Assembly (NCBI RefSeq): GCF_032598785.1
Contig: NZ_CP102984.1
Strand: one strand, 5' to 3'
DNA: 64,000 nucleotides
Source of the DNA: Terrisporobacter petrolearius
GTDB lineage: Bacteria > Bacillota > Clostridia > Peptostreptococcales > Peptostreptococcaceae
In this document: in pieces, positions 55,180 through 62,590 of the stretch
How positions within the stretch are numbered: position 1 is the stretch's first letter
Layout of the letters: the number at the start of each line of letters is the position of its first letter
The notes under the pieces: model-generated
Seen by the model: the letters and a program-made list of their open reading frames with translations, nothing else
What the model was told of the DNA's origin: nothing
Database searches by the model: none
Position numbers and translations under genes: made by a program

Positions 55180-57297
55180 CTATTTAACTGATATTAATTT
55201 ATCTTTTTCTTTTACTGAACCTTTAGTTATAGATTCTACATCTTTATAACTATCTGTGTTAGTTACTATTACAGGTGTAACTGTTGGATATCCAGCTTCT
55301 TTTATTTTTTCTATATCAAATTCTACTAAAAGATCTCCTGCCTTAACTTTGTCTCCTGCTTTAACATGAGTAGTAAAATGCTGACCATTTAATTTAACAG
55401 TATCTAATCCTATGTGTATTAGTACTTCTACACCATTGTCAGAAGTTAATCCCACTGCATGTTTTGTATCAAATACTGTTGAAATCACTCCATCTACTGG
55501 TGATACTGCTCTTCCAACAGTTGGCTCTATTGCAACACCTTTGCCTAACATACCTTCAGAGAATACTCCGTCTCCTACTTCCTCTAAAGATATTGCATTA
55601 CCTTCTATAGGTGCCACAATTATAGAATTATTTTCAATCTTATCTTCTTTTTTTTCTTCCTTAGTATCTACTGTATCCAAATCGGCTGCAACCTCAAGAT
55701 TAACACCACTTGCTATAAAATCTTCTAAGTTTGATTTTATAACTGTAACTCTTGGTCCATATATAACTTGTATTCCATTACCTTTTATTATAACACCTGC
55801 TGCTCCACTTGATTTTAGTAAAGATTCACTTACCTTAGAAGAATCTTTTACAGTAACACGAAGTCTTGTAGCACAACAGTCTAAATCACTTAAATTATCT
55901 CGCCCACCTAAACCTTTTAATATCATAGCTGATATATTATCGTCTTGATTTGATGGGTTTCCTGAACTTCCTTCTTTTTTAGCATTTACATCTGCTCTTG
56001 TATATAATTTTACTTCTTCTTCATCATCTCTACCAGGAGTTTTAAAGTTAAACTTCTTAATTAAGTAAGTAAATAAGAAATAGTAAACTGCAAAGTATAT
56101 TAAACCAACCCATACTATATTTAGCCAATGAGTTTTAGCATTTCCTTGTAATATACCAAATAATGTTAAGTCTATTAAACCTCCAGAGAATGTCATACCA
56201 ACTCCAACATTTAGCATGTGCATTATCATATAAGCTGCTCCTGCAAATACTGAGTGTATTACATATAATATTGGAGCAACAAATAAGAATGTAAATTCAA
56301 TCGGCTCAGTTATACCTGTTAACATTGCTGTTAATGCAGCTGATAATAACAAACCTCCAACAACTTTACGCTTTTCTGGTTTAGCACATTTATACATTGC
56401 AAGTGCTGCACCCGGTAAACCAAATATCATAAGTGGGAATTTACCAGACATAAATCTAGTAGCTTCTACACTAAACTGTACAGTAGATGGGTCTGCTAGT
56501 TGTGCAAAGAATATGTTTTGAGCACCTTCTATTAGTTGTCCTCCTACCATTGCAGTACCACCAACAGCAGTTTGCCAGAATGGTAAGTAGAATACATGAT
56601 GAAGTCCAAATGGTATCAAAGCTCTTTCCATGAATCCATATACCCAAGTTCCTGCATAACCTGAACTTTGTACTATGTTACCAACTGAATAAATAGCATT
56701 TTGAACATTTGGCCATATATAGAACATTAATATACCAACAAATAAATAAGTTATTGCAGATATTATTGGAACAAATCTAGTTCCACCAAAGAATGATAAT
56801 ACTTGAGGTAACTCAATTTTGTAGAAACGATTATGTAGGGCTGCTACACCAAGTCCTACTATCATACCACCAAATACACCCATTTGAAGTGAGTTTATAC
56901 CTAATACACTTGCCGTAGAACCAGCTAGCATGGCTTCTGTTCCACCATTAATGTTTATCATTGCGCCTATAGAAGCATGCATAATTAAGAATGCTATTGC
57001 TCCAGATAAAGTAGCTACTTCTTTTTCTTTTTTAGCCATACCTATTGCAACACCCATTGCAAATAATAATGGTAAGTTTGCAAATACGATATCTCCTGCA
57101 TTACTTAATACTGTTAAGAATGCATTTATAGGTGTACCTGGTCCCATAACACCCATTAATCCATAAGCCTTTAGCATTGTTTCATTAGTGAATGATCCAC
57201 CAATTCCTAAAAATAAACCTGCTACTGGTAAAATAGCTATTGGTAGCATAAACGATCTACCTACACGTTGTAAAACACCAAATATTTTGTCTTTCAT
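55180..57297 (-). CDS. ptsG: glucose-type PTS permease EIICBA
   Basis: A 705-residue phosphotransferase permease with domains in the order C-B-A. EIIC (about 1-400) holds MERALIPFGLHHVFY and GITEPIEFTFLF, which favour glucose over N-acetylglucosamine. EIIB has the phospho-Cys in LDCCATRLRV (near 475). EIIA has the phospho-His in VEVLIHIGLDTV (near 627). Takes up and phosphorylates glucose. The upstream region has a near-consensus promoter and a LacI-type operator. The ribosome site is GGGAGAGG. Confidence 0.93.
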   Translation of the reverse strand: MKDKIFGVLQRVGRSFMLPIAILPVAGLFLGIGGSFTNETMLKAYGLMGVMGPGTPINAFLTVLSNAGDIVFANLPLLFAMGVAIGMAKKEKEVATLSGAIAFLIMHASIGAMININGGTEAMLAGSTASVLGINSLQMGVFGGMIVGLGVAALHNRFYKIELPQVLSFFGGTRFVPIISAITYLFVGILMFYIWPNVQNAIYSVGNIVQSSGYAGTWVYGFMERALIPFGLHHVFYLPFWQTAVGGTAMVGGQLIEGAQNIFFAQLADPSTVQFSVEATRFMSGKFPLMIFGLPGAALAMYKCAKPEKRKVVGGLLLSAALTAMLTGITEPIEFTFLFVAPILYVIHSVFAGAAYMIMHMLNVGVGMTFSGGLIDLTLFGILQGNAKTHWLNIVWVGLIYFAVYYFLFTYLIKKFNFKTPGRDDEEEVKLYTRADVNAKKEGSSGNPSNQDDNISAMILKGLGGRDNLSDLDCCATRLRVTVKDSSKVSESLLKSSGAAGVIIKGNGIQVIYGPRVTVIKSNLEDFIASGVNLEVAADLDTVDTKEEKKEDKIENNSIIVAPIEGNAISLEEVGDGVFSEGMLGKGVAIEPTVGRAVSPVDGVISTVFDTKHAVGLTSDNGVEVLIHIGLDTVKLNGQHFTTHVKAGDKVKAGDLLVEFDIEKIKEAGYPTVTPVIVTNTDSYKDVESITKGSVKEKDKLISVK

Positions 57298-57382
57298 TAA
57301 TTTCGGCCTCTCCCTTATTTAATATTTAATATTATATAATCGTTTTAACAATCATATATAGTTTACCTTAATTTCTATAATG

Positions 57383-57434
57383 ATACTATCATAGCTTTAA
57401 TAGCCATGTCAATATTTTAATGCAACCGTTTGCA
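57383..57434 (-). promoter_or_regulatory. ptsG promoter with LacI/CcpA-type operator
   Basis: TTGACA (57407-57412), 18 nt, TAGTAT (57383-57388). Just upstream, TGCAACCGTTTGCA on the plus strand (57421-57434) is a near-perfect LacI-family palindrome with central CG. Its position, about -50, fits activation or partial repression. Confidence 0.6.
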
Positions 57435-57517
57435 CTATTATTTTTTATATTTATATTTATTTTTTTTTACAACTTCATCGTATATAATTTACCCATTTTA
57501 TTTAATTTCAAACAAAA

Positions 57518-57544
57518 TAAGTGCCCAAAATGAGCACTTATTTA
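57518..57544 (-). terminator. terminator of the unknown gene at 57556
   Basis: AAATAAGTGC / GCACTTATTT stem with TTTTGTTT following on the minus strand. Confidence 0.75.
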
Positions 57545-57555
57545 TAATATTATTT

Positions 57556-58311
57556 TTATTTCGATAATAAATCTAACATATCTTCCAGTTCATCATAGGG
57601 CATTTTATTTAAAGACATGCAATTATATAGTAGTGTTCCCACTCCTTGAACCTTTATCTTAGAAGGATTTATTTGAACAATATCCAGAACTAACTTTCCG
57701 CTTCCATTTAATATTGACTTTTGTATCATATCCAAAGTATCCTGTAAAATTCCTAATAGTTTATAGTCTCTTATACCTAGCTTTGTATAGTCTTCTCGCT
57801 GTAATATTGGAATTTGAATAGTTTGAGATATTACATACATATTAATTAATTTAATTTGACAATAAGTTAATTGTCTAGATAATTTTATTAATCTATTGCA
57901 CTCATCTATATCCAAATCATTCTTGAACATTATATTTCCAAGTAAATATCCATAATATTTTAACTTACTTTCCTCATGTTCATTTTTAGAAGATATAAGA
58001 ATTCCGTCCATTGTTTCTTCAGCCAAACTTTGATTATTTAAATTTTCTTCGAAAAATTCTTCCCCTCTAATAAAATTATTATTGTCTAAATTTTCTTTTA
58101 TCATTTCTAATGAATAATATAGCGTAATTAATACTTTTTTCATTTCTTTAGATGTATGTATATTTTCGTATATATCATTTATAAAACGTTCATATAGTTT
58201 ATCTATATCAACATTATAATCTTTGTGTGGCAATGCCTTTAATATATTTTTAATGTTATTTATCAATTGTTCATTTGACTCAAATATGTATTTAACTCCT
58301 AAATCTCCCAT
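57556..58311 (-). CDS. hypothetical protein (251 aa)
   Basis: I do not recognise a family. Soluble, mainly helical, acidic (many Asp, Glu, Asn), no Cys motif or signal. AAAGGGG lies 8 nt before the ATG and a good terminator follows the stop, so it is probably a real single-gene unit. It lies between ptsG and a c-di-GMP gene with no obvious link to either. Confidence 0.7.
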   Translation of the reverse strand: MGDLGVKYIFESNEQLINNIKNILKALPHKDYNVDIDKLYERFINDIYENIHTSKEMKKVLITLYYSLEMIKENLDNNNFIRGEEFFEENLNNQSLAEETMDGILISSKNEHEESKLKYYGYLLGNIMFKNDLDIDECNRLIKLSRQLTYCQIKLINMYVISQTIQIPILQREDYTKLGIRDYKLLGILQDTLDMIQKSILNGSGKLVLDIVQINPSKIKVQGVGTLLYNCMSLNKMPYDELEDMLDLLSK

Positions 58312-58388
58312 TTTTCTATCCCCTTTAATATAATTTTATAACCTAAGCTTAATTTAATTGTAGCAAAAACATATTAATAAACAATATA

Positions 58389-58430
58389 AAAAGCTTTCTA
58401 AAAATAATTTAATTTTTAGAAAGCTTTTTA
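58389..58430 (-). terminator. terminator of the GGDEF/HD-GYP gene
   Basis: Stem of 18 bp built on AAAAAGCTTTCTAAAAAT and its complement, ending at the stop codon. Confidence 0.75.
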
Positions 58431-60170
58431 TTATGCACTTCTATTTACATCGTTCATCAACGGTAAAATATTCCTTAGGCACTCTGGTTCCTTTTTTTTC
58501 ATCATATCATTCTGAAGCATATCTATAAATTTAGGTACTAATTCTACATCAAAATGAGTTCCCGCGCATTTTTTTAACTCTATAATCGCTTGATTATAGT
58601 CTTTTCTTACATTATAAGGCCTTTTCGATGTCATAGCATCAAAACTATCTATTATAGTTAATACCCTAGCCAAATACGGAATCTCATTTCCTTTTATATT
58701 ATTTGGATAACCGCTTCCGTCATATTTTTCGTGATGATGCTTAATTACAGGCACCACAGCATTAAAGGCTTCTATATTACTGACTAAGTCAGCACCTAGC
58801 GTTGGATGTTGTCTTAAAATATTAAATTCACTTTGAGATAGCTTCTCTCTTTTATTTAATAGCTCTTTTGATATTTCTAACTTTCCTATATCATGCAAGT
58901 AAGCTGCTAAAAGTAAATCTTTTTTAGACTTTTCGTCCATATTCAAATACATGGCAAATTTTTTAGCATAAATAACTACTCTTTCTGAATGACCATAAGT
59001 GTATTTATCCTTTTTATTTATTTTGTTTAATATATTTGCAATAGATTCCAAAGCTTTTTTATCTATACTACTATCAATTTCATCTAGTATATTATAATAT
59101 CTCTCAACGCGATTTTTATCAAAAGATTTTGCTCTATATAAAGCATTATCTGCAAGTTCAATTAATTGCTTTTTATTTTGGGCAACTTTGGGATAAGTCG
59201 ATACACCAATTGATACAGTTATATTCTTATTAGGTTGAAGTTCTTGACCTGTAAAATATGTTTGTTGTATATTTTGACGTATTAGTTCACCTAAATTCAA
59301 TGCAGCTTCTTCTGTTTGATCATACAAAATTATAGCGAACTCTTCTCCTCCATAACGTGCAACAACACCTAAATCATCAACTGTATTTCTTAATATCTCA
59401 CCTAATCTTGTAAGAAGCCAATCTCCTTTTTGATGTCCATTTATGTCATTATAATTCTTAAAATTATCTATATCCATAAATAATAAAGAAACTGGTTTAT
59501 CTTCTTTTTGAGAATCAGTTATATATGTATCTAATACATCTTGAAAACTTCTATGATTTAATAAACCTGTAAGCCCATCTTTTACTGCCAATTCTTTTAA
59601 CTTTAAATTATATTCATTTTCAATATTAATATATAAAGAAAGAATAAAGGATGTTATCAATAAGGAGCTTACTAATATTATATCCCCTTCAAAATGTCTT
59701 GTTGTATCCATATAACTAATTAACTGTGTATAATCTACATTTATTAGGTTAAATGCTAGTATTATCAATGATACAGCTACAGTTATAGTAAAACTTATTT
59801 CTTTTTTATATTGTATAGAAGATATTAATATAATAATTGTACTGATATATTTAAAAGAGCTATTTGACCCTCCTGTTTTCGACATTAAAATAATAAATAA
59901 TCCTAATAATATCAAGATTTCTATTACGTTGTAAATTGTAGGCATATTAAAAAAACTTTTTTCTGTATCTCCATACATCATTTTTGAACAAAATATCATA
60001 AATGGTGCTATACAACACGCTAAAACAATTACAAGAAGTATATTTTTCATATCTAGCGCTATATTGTAATAACTTATAATATTTAAAGTTGCTAATATAA
60101 TATATAAAAATTTTAACCCAACTAAAATTTCCAATATTTTCAATCGTCTTTCATAATCAAATTTGTTCAT
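58431..60170 (-). CDS. membrane GGDEF and HD-GYP protein (c-di-GMP turnover)
   Basis: A 579-residue protein with about six N-terminal transmembrane segments (to about 190). A GGDEF diguanylate cyclase domain has an intact active site RYGGEEF (near 271) and starts DGLTGLLNHRSF. A C-terminal HD-GYP phosphodiesterase has LHDIGK (near 426) and HHEKYDGSGYP (near 483). Both activities look possible, so it may switch. No inhibitory RxxD site was identified with certainty. It starts 88 nt after agrD, beyond a terminator, so any link to agr signalling would be functional rather than by one transcript. Confidence 0.93.
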   Translation of the reverse strand: MNKFDYERRLKILEILVGLKFLYIILATLNIISYYNIALDMKNILLVIVLACCIAPFMIFCSKMMYGDTEKSFFNMPTIYNVIEILILLGLFIILMSKTGGSNSSFKYISTIIILISSIQYKKEISFTITVAVSLIILAFNLINVDYTQLISYMDTTRHFEGDIILVSSLLITSFILSLYINIENEYNLKLKELAVKDGLTGLLNHRSFQDVLDTYITDSQKEDKPVSLLFMDIDNFKNYNDINGHQKGDWLLTRLGEILRNTVDDLGVVARYGGEEFAIILYDQTEEAALNLGELIRQNIQQTYFTGQELQPNKNITVSIGVSTYPKVAQNKKQLIELADNALYRAKSFDKNRVERYYNILDEIDSSIDKKALESIANILNKINKKDKYTYGHSERVVIYAKKFAMYLNMDEKSKKDLLLAAYLHDIGKLEISKELLNKREKLSQSEFNILRQHPTLGADLVSNIEAFNAVVPVIKHHHEKYDGSGYPNNIKGNEIPYLARVLTIIDSFDAMTSKRPYNVRKDYNQAIIELKKCAGTHFDVELVPKFIDMLQNDMMKKKEPECLRNILPLMNDVNRSA

Positions 60171-60216
60171 ATGTATTCACCTATATATTAAATAATTACC
60201 ACAAGAATAACATACC

Positions 60217-60252
60217 AAAAGAACCATAAGAATATTTTCCTATGGTCCTTTA
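60217..60252 (-). terminator. terminator of the agr-like operon
   Basis: AAAGGACCATAGGA-type stem with two mismatches and a T4 tail, located just after the agrD stop. Confidence 0.65.
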
Positions 60253-60257
60253 ACCTA

Positions 60258-60365
60258 TTACTCTTCTCTTAAAGATTCTGGAACTTCAGGCTCAAAGAAT
60301 ATTGCAAAACAATATGTACTTGTATTTTTTGCAATTTTAGTGAAGAAATTCGCTAATACTCCCAT
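60258..60365 (-). CDS. agrD: AgrD-like cyclic-lactone autoinducer precursor (35 aa)
   Basis: The peptide has an amphipathic N-terminal helix (GVLANFFTKIAKN), a hydrophobic centre STYCFAIFF around Cys19, and the conserved acidic tail EPEVPESLREE. This is the layout of AgrD precursors: the Cys side chain and a residue about four positions later form a thiolactone after AgrB cleavage, so the ring is probably C-F-A-I-F. AAGGAG lies 10 nt before ATG 60363-60365. It starts 58 nt after the agrB stop and is followed by a terminator. The ring boundary is inferred. Confidence 0.88.
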   Translation of the reverse strand: MGVLANFFTKIAKNTSTYCFAIFFEPEVPESLREE

Positions 60366-60423
60366 TGTTACATCTCCTTTGTAATAATTTTTATATTAAC
60401 ACATGCTTTGTTAATATCACAAT

Positions 60424-61074
60424 CTAAATTTTAAATTTTAATAAAACCTTATCTATAAATAATATAGATTTACTTCCTATGTTCGTCAACGACAAAGCTT
60501 GCATATATAAACCTAGTATCATATATAATACTAAGGAGTTTAAATTATTAATAAAGTAAGTTGAACTTAATAATATATTAGATATAAATAATATTATGCA
60601 TATAGAATATATAGAAAAAGCATTTTTTCTTAATCTTTTTCTTGTTTCTTCTTTTTTTAATGGTTTATTTTCACAGGGCACTGGACATTTTTTATATAAA
60701 ATAATAAAAGAATGAGCCAATGCAATTGTGCATACAATATAAACATATTCATGCTTCATATATATCACATTTTTACCTATTAATGTGAATATATATGCTA
60801 CTATAATTCCTGCTAATACACATCTATTTGGACTTGAACAATGCACTCCTCCAGAGTTTCTCTTCATCAACCCCGCTACTAAAGATATTGTAACTATCTG
60901 AAATAACGTATTAGTTAAAATTCCAAACAAAATAGTTAGTATTGCTGCAATGCATATATGCAAAAATGCAAAAACACCATATCTTAGTACTTCAAATTCA
61001 TCACTTGATTTATCTTTAGATCCGCATAATTTAAAAGCAATCTTGTCAGAAAGATTTTCAGTTATACTATTCAT
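60424..61074 (-). CDS. agrB: AgrB-like peptide-processing membrane protease
   Basis: A 216-residue membrane endopeptidase that cuts and cyclises AgrD. The catalytic pair His78 and Cys85 stand in RNSGGVHCSSPNRC with the 7-residue spacing known for AgrB. About five transmembrane segments are visible. The next gene downstream encodes its AgrD substrate. The start overlaps the upstream membrane gene by 8 nt. No AgrC/AgrA pair is in the window. Confidence 0.93.
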   Translation of the reverse strand: MNSITENLSDKIAFKLCGSKDKSSDEFEVLRYGVFAFLHICIAAILTILFGILTNTLFQIVTISLVAGLMKRNSGGVHCSSPNRCVLAGIIVAYIFTLIGKNVIYMKHEYVYIVCTIALAHSFIILYKKCPVPCENKPLKKEETRKRLRKNAFSIYSICIILFISNILLSSTYFINNLNSLVLYMILGLYMQALSLTNIGSKSILFIDKVLLKFKI

Positions 61075-61549
61075 TATGTTTAACTATACTCCCTCCTTGA
61101 AGTTTTTTCATGATAAATTCTATTACAAAAGCTAAAAGAACAAGTATCATAAGGGATGGCAATGTATAAAACGCGCCCATTATACTATAGTTGTTTATTA
61201 AAGCATTCTCATGAATGTTAAATACTTTGGTCAATAAATTTATATAAATAAATTCACTCAGTATCAAACATAAAAATATTTTGCATAACGCCATTATACA
61301 ATTAATAAAAGTATCCTTTGACATATCTACTAACACAAATAAAACAAGAGCCATACCTATGATAGTATGTATTCCAAAGCTAATTGGGAGCATTCTAATA
61401 CATGATTGAATTATTCCTAGTATTAATGTCTTTTTTAGTAAAGTTTTTATTGATATTCGTAAATTTAAAAAATAACAACCTGCTAATAAAACTATAGCGC
61501 ACTCTGGAAATGTCCTAACTAAAATATATCCTAATGATGTACGTAACAT
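61067..61549 (-). CDS. membrane protein of the agr-like operon, unknown function (160 aa)
   Basis: An integral membrane protein with about five to six hydrophobic segments. No kinase domain or catalytic motif. It resembles the bare membrane-sensor part of AgrC/ComD-type kinases in layout only; I cannot assign a family. Start ATG 61547-61549 has AAAGGAG 7 nt upstream. It overlaps agrB by 8 nt, so it is translated with agrB and likely acts in peptide export, immunity or sensing (inference). Confidence 0.75.
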   Translation of the reverse strand: MLRTSLGYILVRTFPECAIVLLAGCYFLNLRISIKTLLKKTLILGIIQSCIRMLPISFGIHTIIGMALVLFVLVDMSKDTFINCIMALCKIFLCLILSEFIYINLLTKVFNIHENALINNYSIMGAFYTLPSLMILVLLAFVIEFIMKKLQGGSIVKHNE

Positions 61550-61572
61550 AACTTTCTCCTTTATTTTAACTA

Positions 61573-61589
61573 TTACAACAAAATTGTAA
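61573..61589. promoter_or_regulatory. dyad upstream of the agr-like operon
   Basis: TTACAA-CAAAA-TTGTAA, 24 nt before the first start codon, a candidate regulator site. No clear -35/-10 pair was fixed. Confidence 0.35.
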
Positions 61590-61738
61590 CACAAATATAG
61601 AAAATTTCTACATTTTTTCCTTTTTTTGTTACATTTTTTTACGTATAATTTTTTATTTATTTTATTTTAATATGTTACTTAGAGCTTTAATTTACTCTAT
61701 AAAGATCTATATAACTATATATTAGCATATAACCAATA

Positions 61739-61766
61739 AAAAAGACTGCATCCGCAGTCTTTTTTG
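61739..61766 (-). terminator. terminator of the SASP gene
   Basis: AAAAGACTGC-ATCC-GCAGTCTTTT perfect stem with A/T runs, directly after the stop. Confidence 0.82.
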
Positions 61767-61767
61767 T

Positions 61768-61983
61768 CTATTTATTATAATATTGTTTAATTAATTCCTC
61801 TTTTCCCATATTTACTAAAGATTTGCTCATTAACCCTCCTAAATCTCCACCTTTCTTTCCATTAGCATATGAAGTCTTATCTCCTCCTGATATGTTAAGT
61901 TCCATATCTAGTTCCTTTGCAATCTCCATTTTCATTTGATTTAAAGCTTCTCTTGCATTTGGATTTACAATTTTATTAGTCAT
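61768..61983 (-). CDS. alpha/beta-type small acid-soluble spore protein
   Basis: A 71-residue DNA-binding spore protein. NPNAREALNQMKMEIAKELD contains the GPR protease cleavage region. The second block is DLGGLMSKSLVNMGKEELI, close to the family pattern GG...VG.M...MI. It saturates spore DNA and is degraded on germination. GGAGG lies 7 nt before the ATG. Proof that the organism can sporulate. A forespore SigG promoter is expected, but I could not place one reliably. Confidence 0.93.
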   Translation of the reverse strand: MTNKIVNPNAREALNQMKMEIAKELDMELNISGGDKTSYANGKKGGDLGGLMSKSLVNMGKEELIKQYYNK

Positions 61984-62138
61984 AAAAAACCTCCTATTAT
62001 GCTTTTCATATTATTTTCTACAATTACTAACTATATTATTTTGTAAGTTTTGGTTAGATAATATTACCATGATTTACATGTATATAAATATTAATTTATA
62101 GCAAATCCTATAATTAATAATACAATGGAGGTGCTAAT

Positions 62139-62510
62139 ATGAATAATTTACATCTAAGTGATGATGAGTTAGTTGAAAATTTCCAAAGTGCCAGTCCTTG
62201 GTTTGTTGGTTTATATATGGAAACATTTCTAAATAATTTAAGTTTTCTATCAAACAGACAAACTAAAAATGAATTTACAGCTGATATACATAGATATGAT
62301 CCCATATTAATTGATGAAAACATATTAGATATTTATATTAGGGTTGAATCATTATTAAATATAATTAAAGGAAATAGAGTTCTTGATGCATTAAAAATGG
62401 TTCTTGATTATGACACTAATACAATATATGACATTTATGCCCGAGAAGAAGCAATTTACTTATTAGCTTTAATAAAAAAGGGTAAAATTACTTTACCAAG
62501 TTATAATTAG
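62139..62510 (+). CDS. hypothetical protein (123 aa)
   Basis: I do not recognise a family. Soluble, helical and acidic, without Cys. It begins MNNLHLSDDELVENFQSASP and has a helix-rich C-terminal half (IYAREEAIYLLALIKKGKI). GGAGG is 7 nt before the ATG and a strong terminator follows, so it is a likely real gene. Divergent from the SASP gene. Confidence 0.7.
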   Translation: MNNLHLSDDELVENFQSASPWFVGLYMETFLNNLSFLSNRQTKNEFTADIHRYDPILIDENILDIYIRVESLLNIIKGNRVLDALKMVLDYDTNTIYDIYAREEAIYLLALIKKGKITLPSYN

Positions 62511-62517
62511 ATCAAAA

Positions 62518-62564
62518 TTAACGCTGTTAATAATAAATTTTATATTTATTATTAACAGCGTTTT
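62518..62564. terminator. bidirectional terminator before cardiolipin synthase
   Basis: Perfect 18-bp stem starting AACGCTGTTAATAATAAA, 7-nt loop, T-run at the end; between convergent genes. Confidence 0.82.
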
Positions 62565-62590
62565 ATCAGTTGTGCTCTAGTTTAAATATT

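Noticed and set aside
60171..60257. c-di-GMP riboswitch in front of the GGDEF/HD-GYP gene
   Set aside because: The space is too short and holds only the agr terminator; no riboswitch core sequence.
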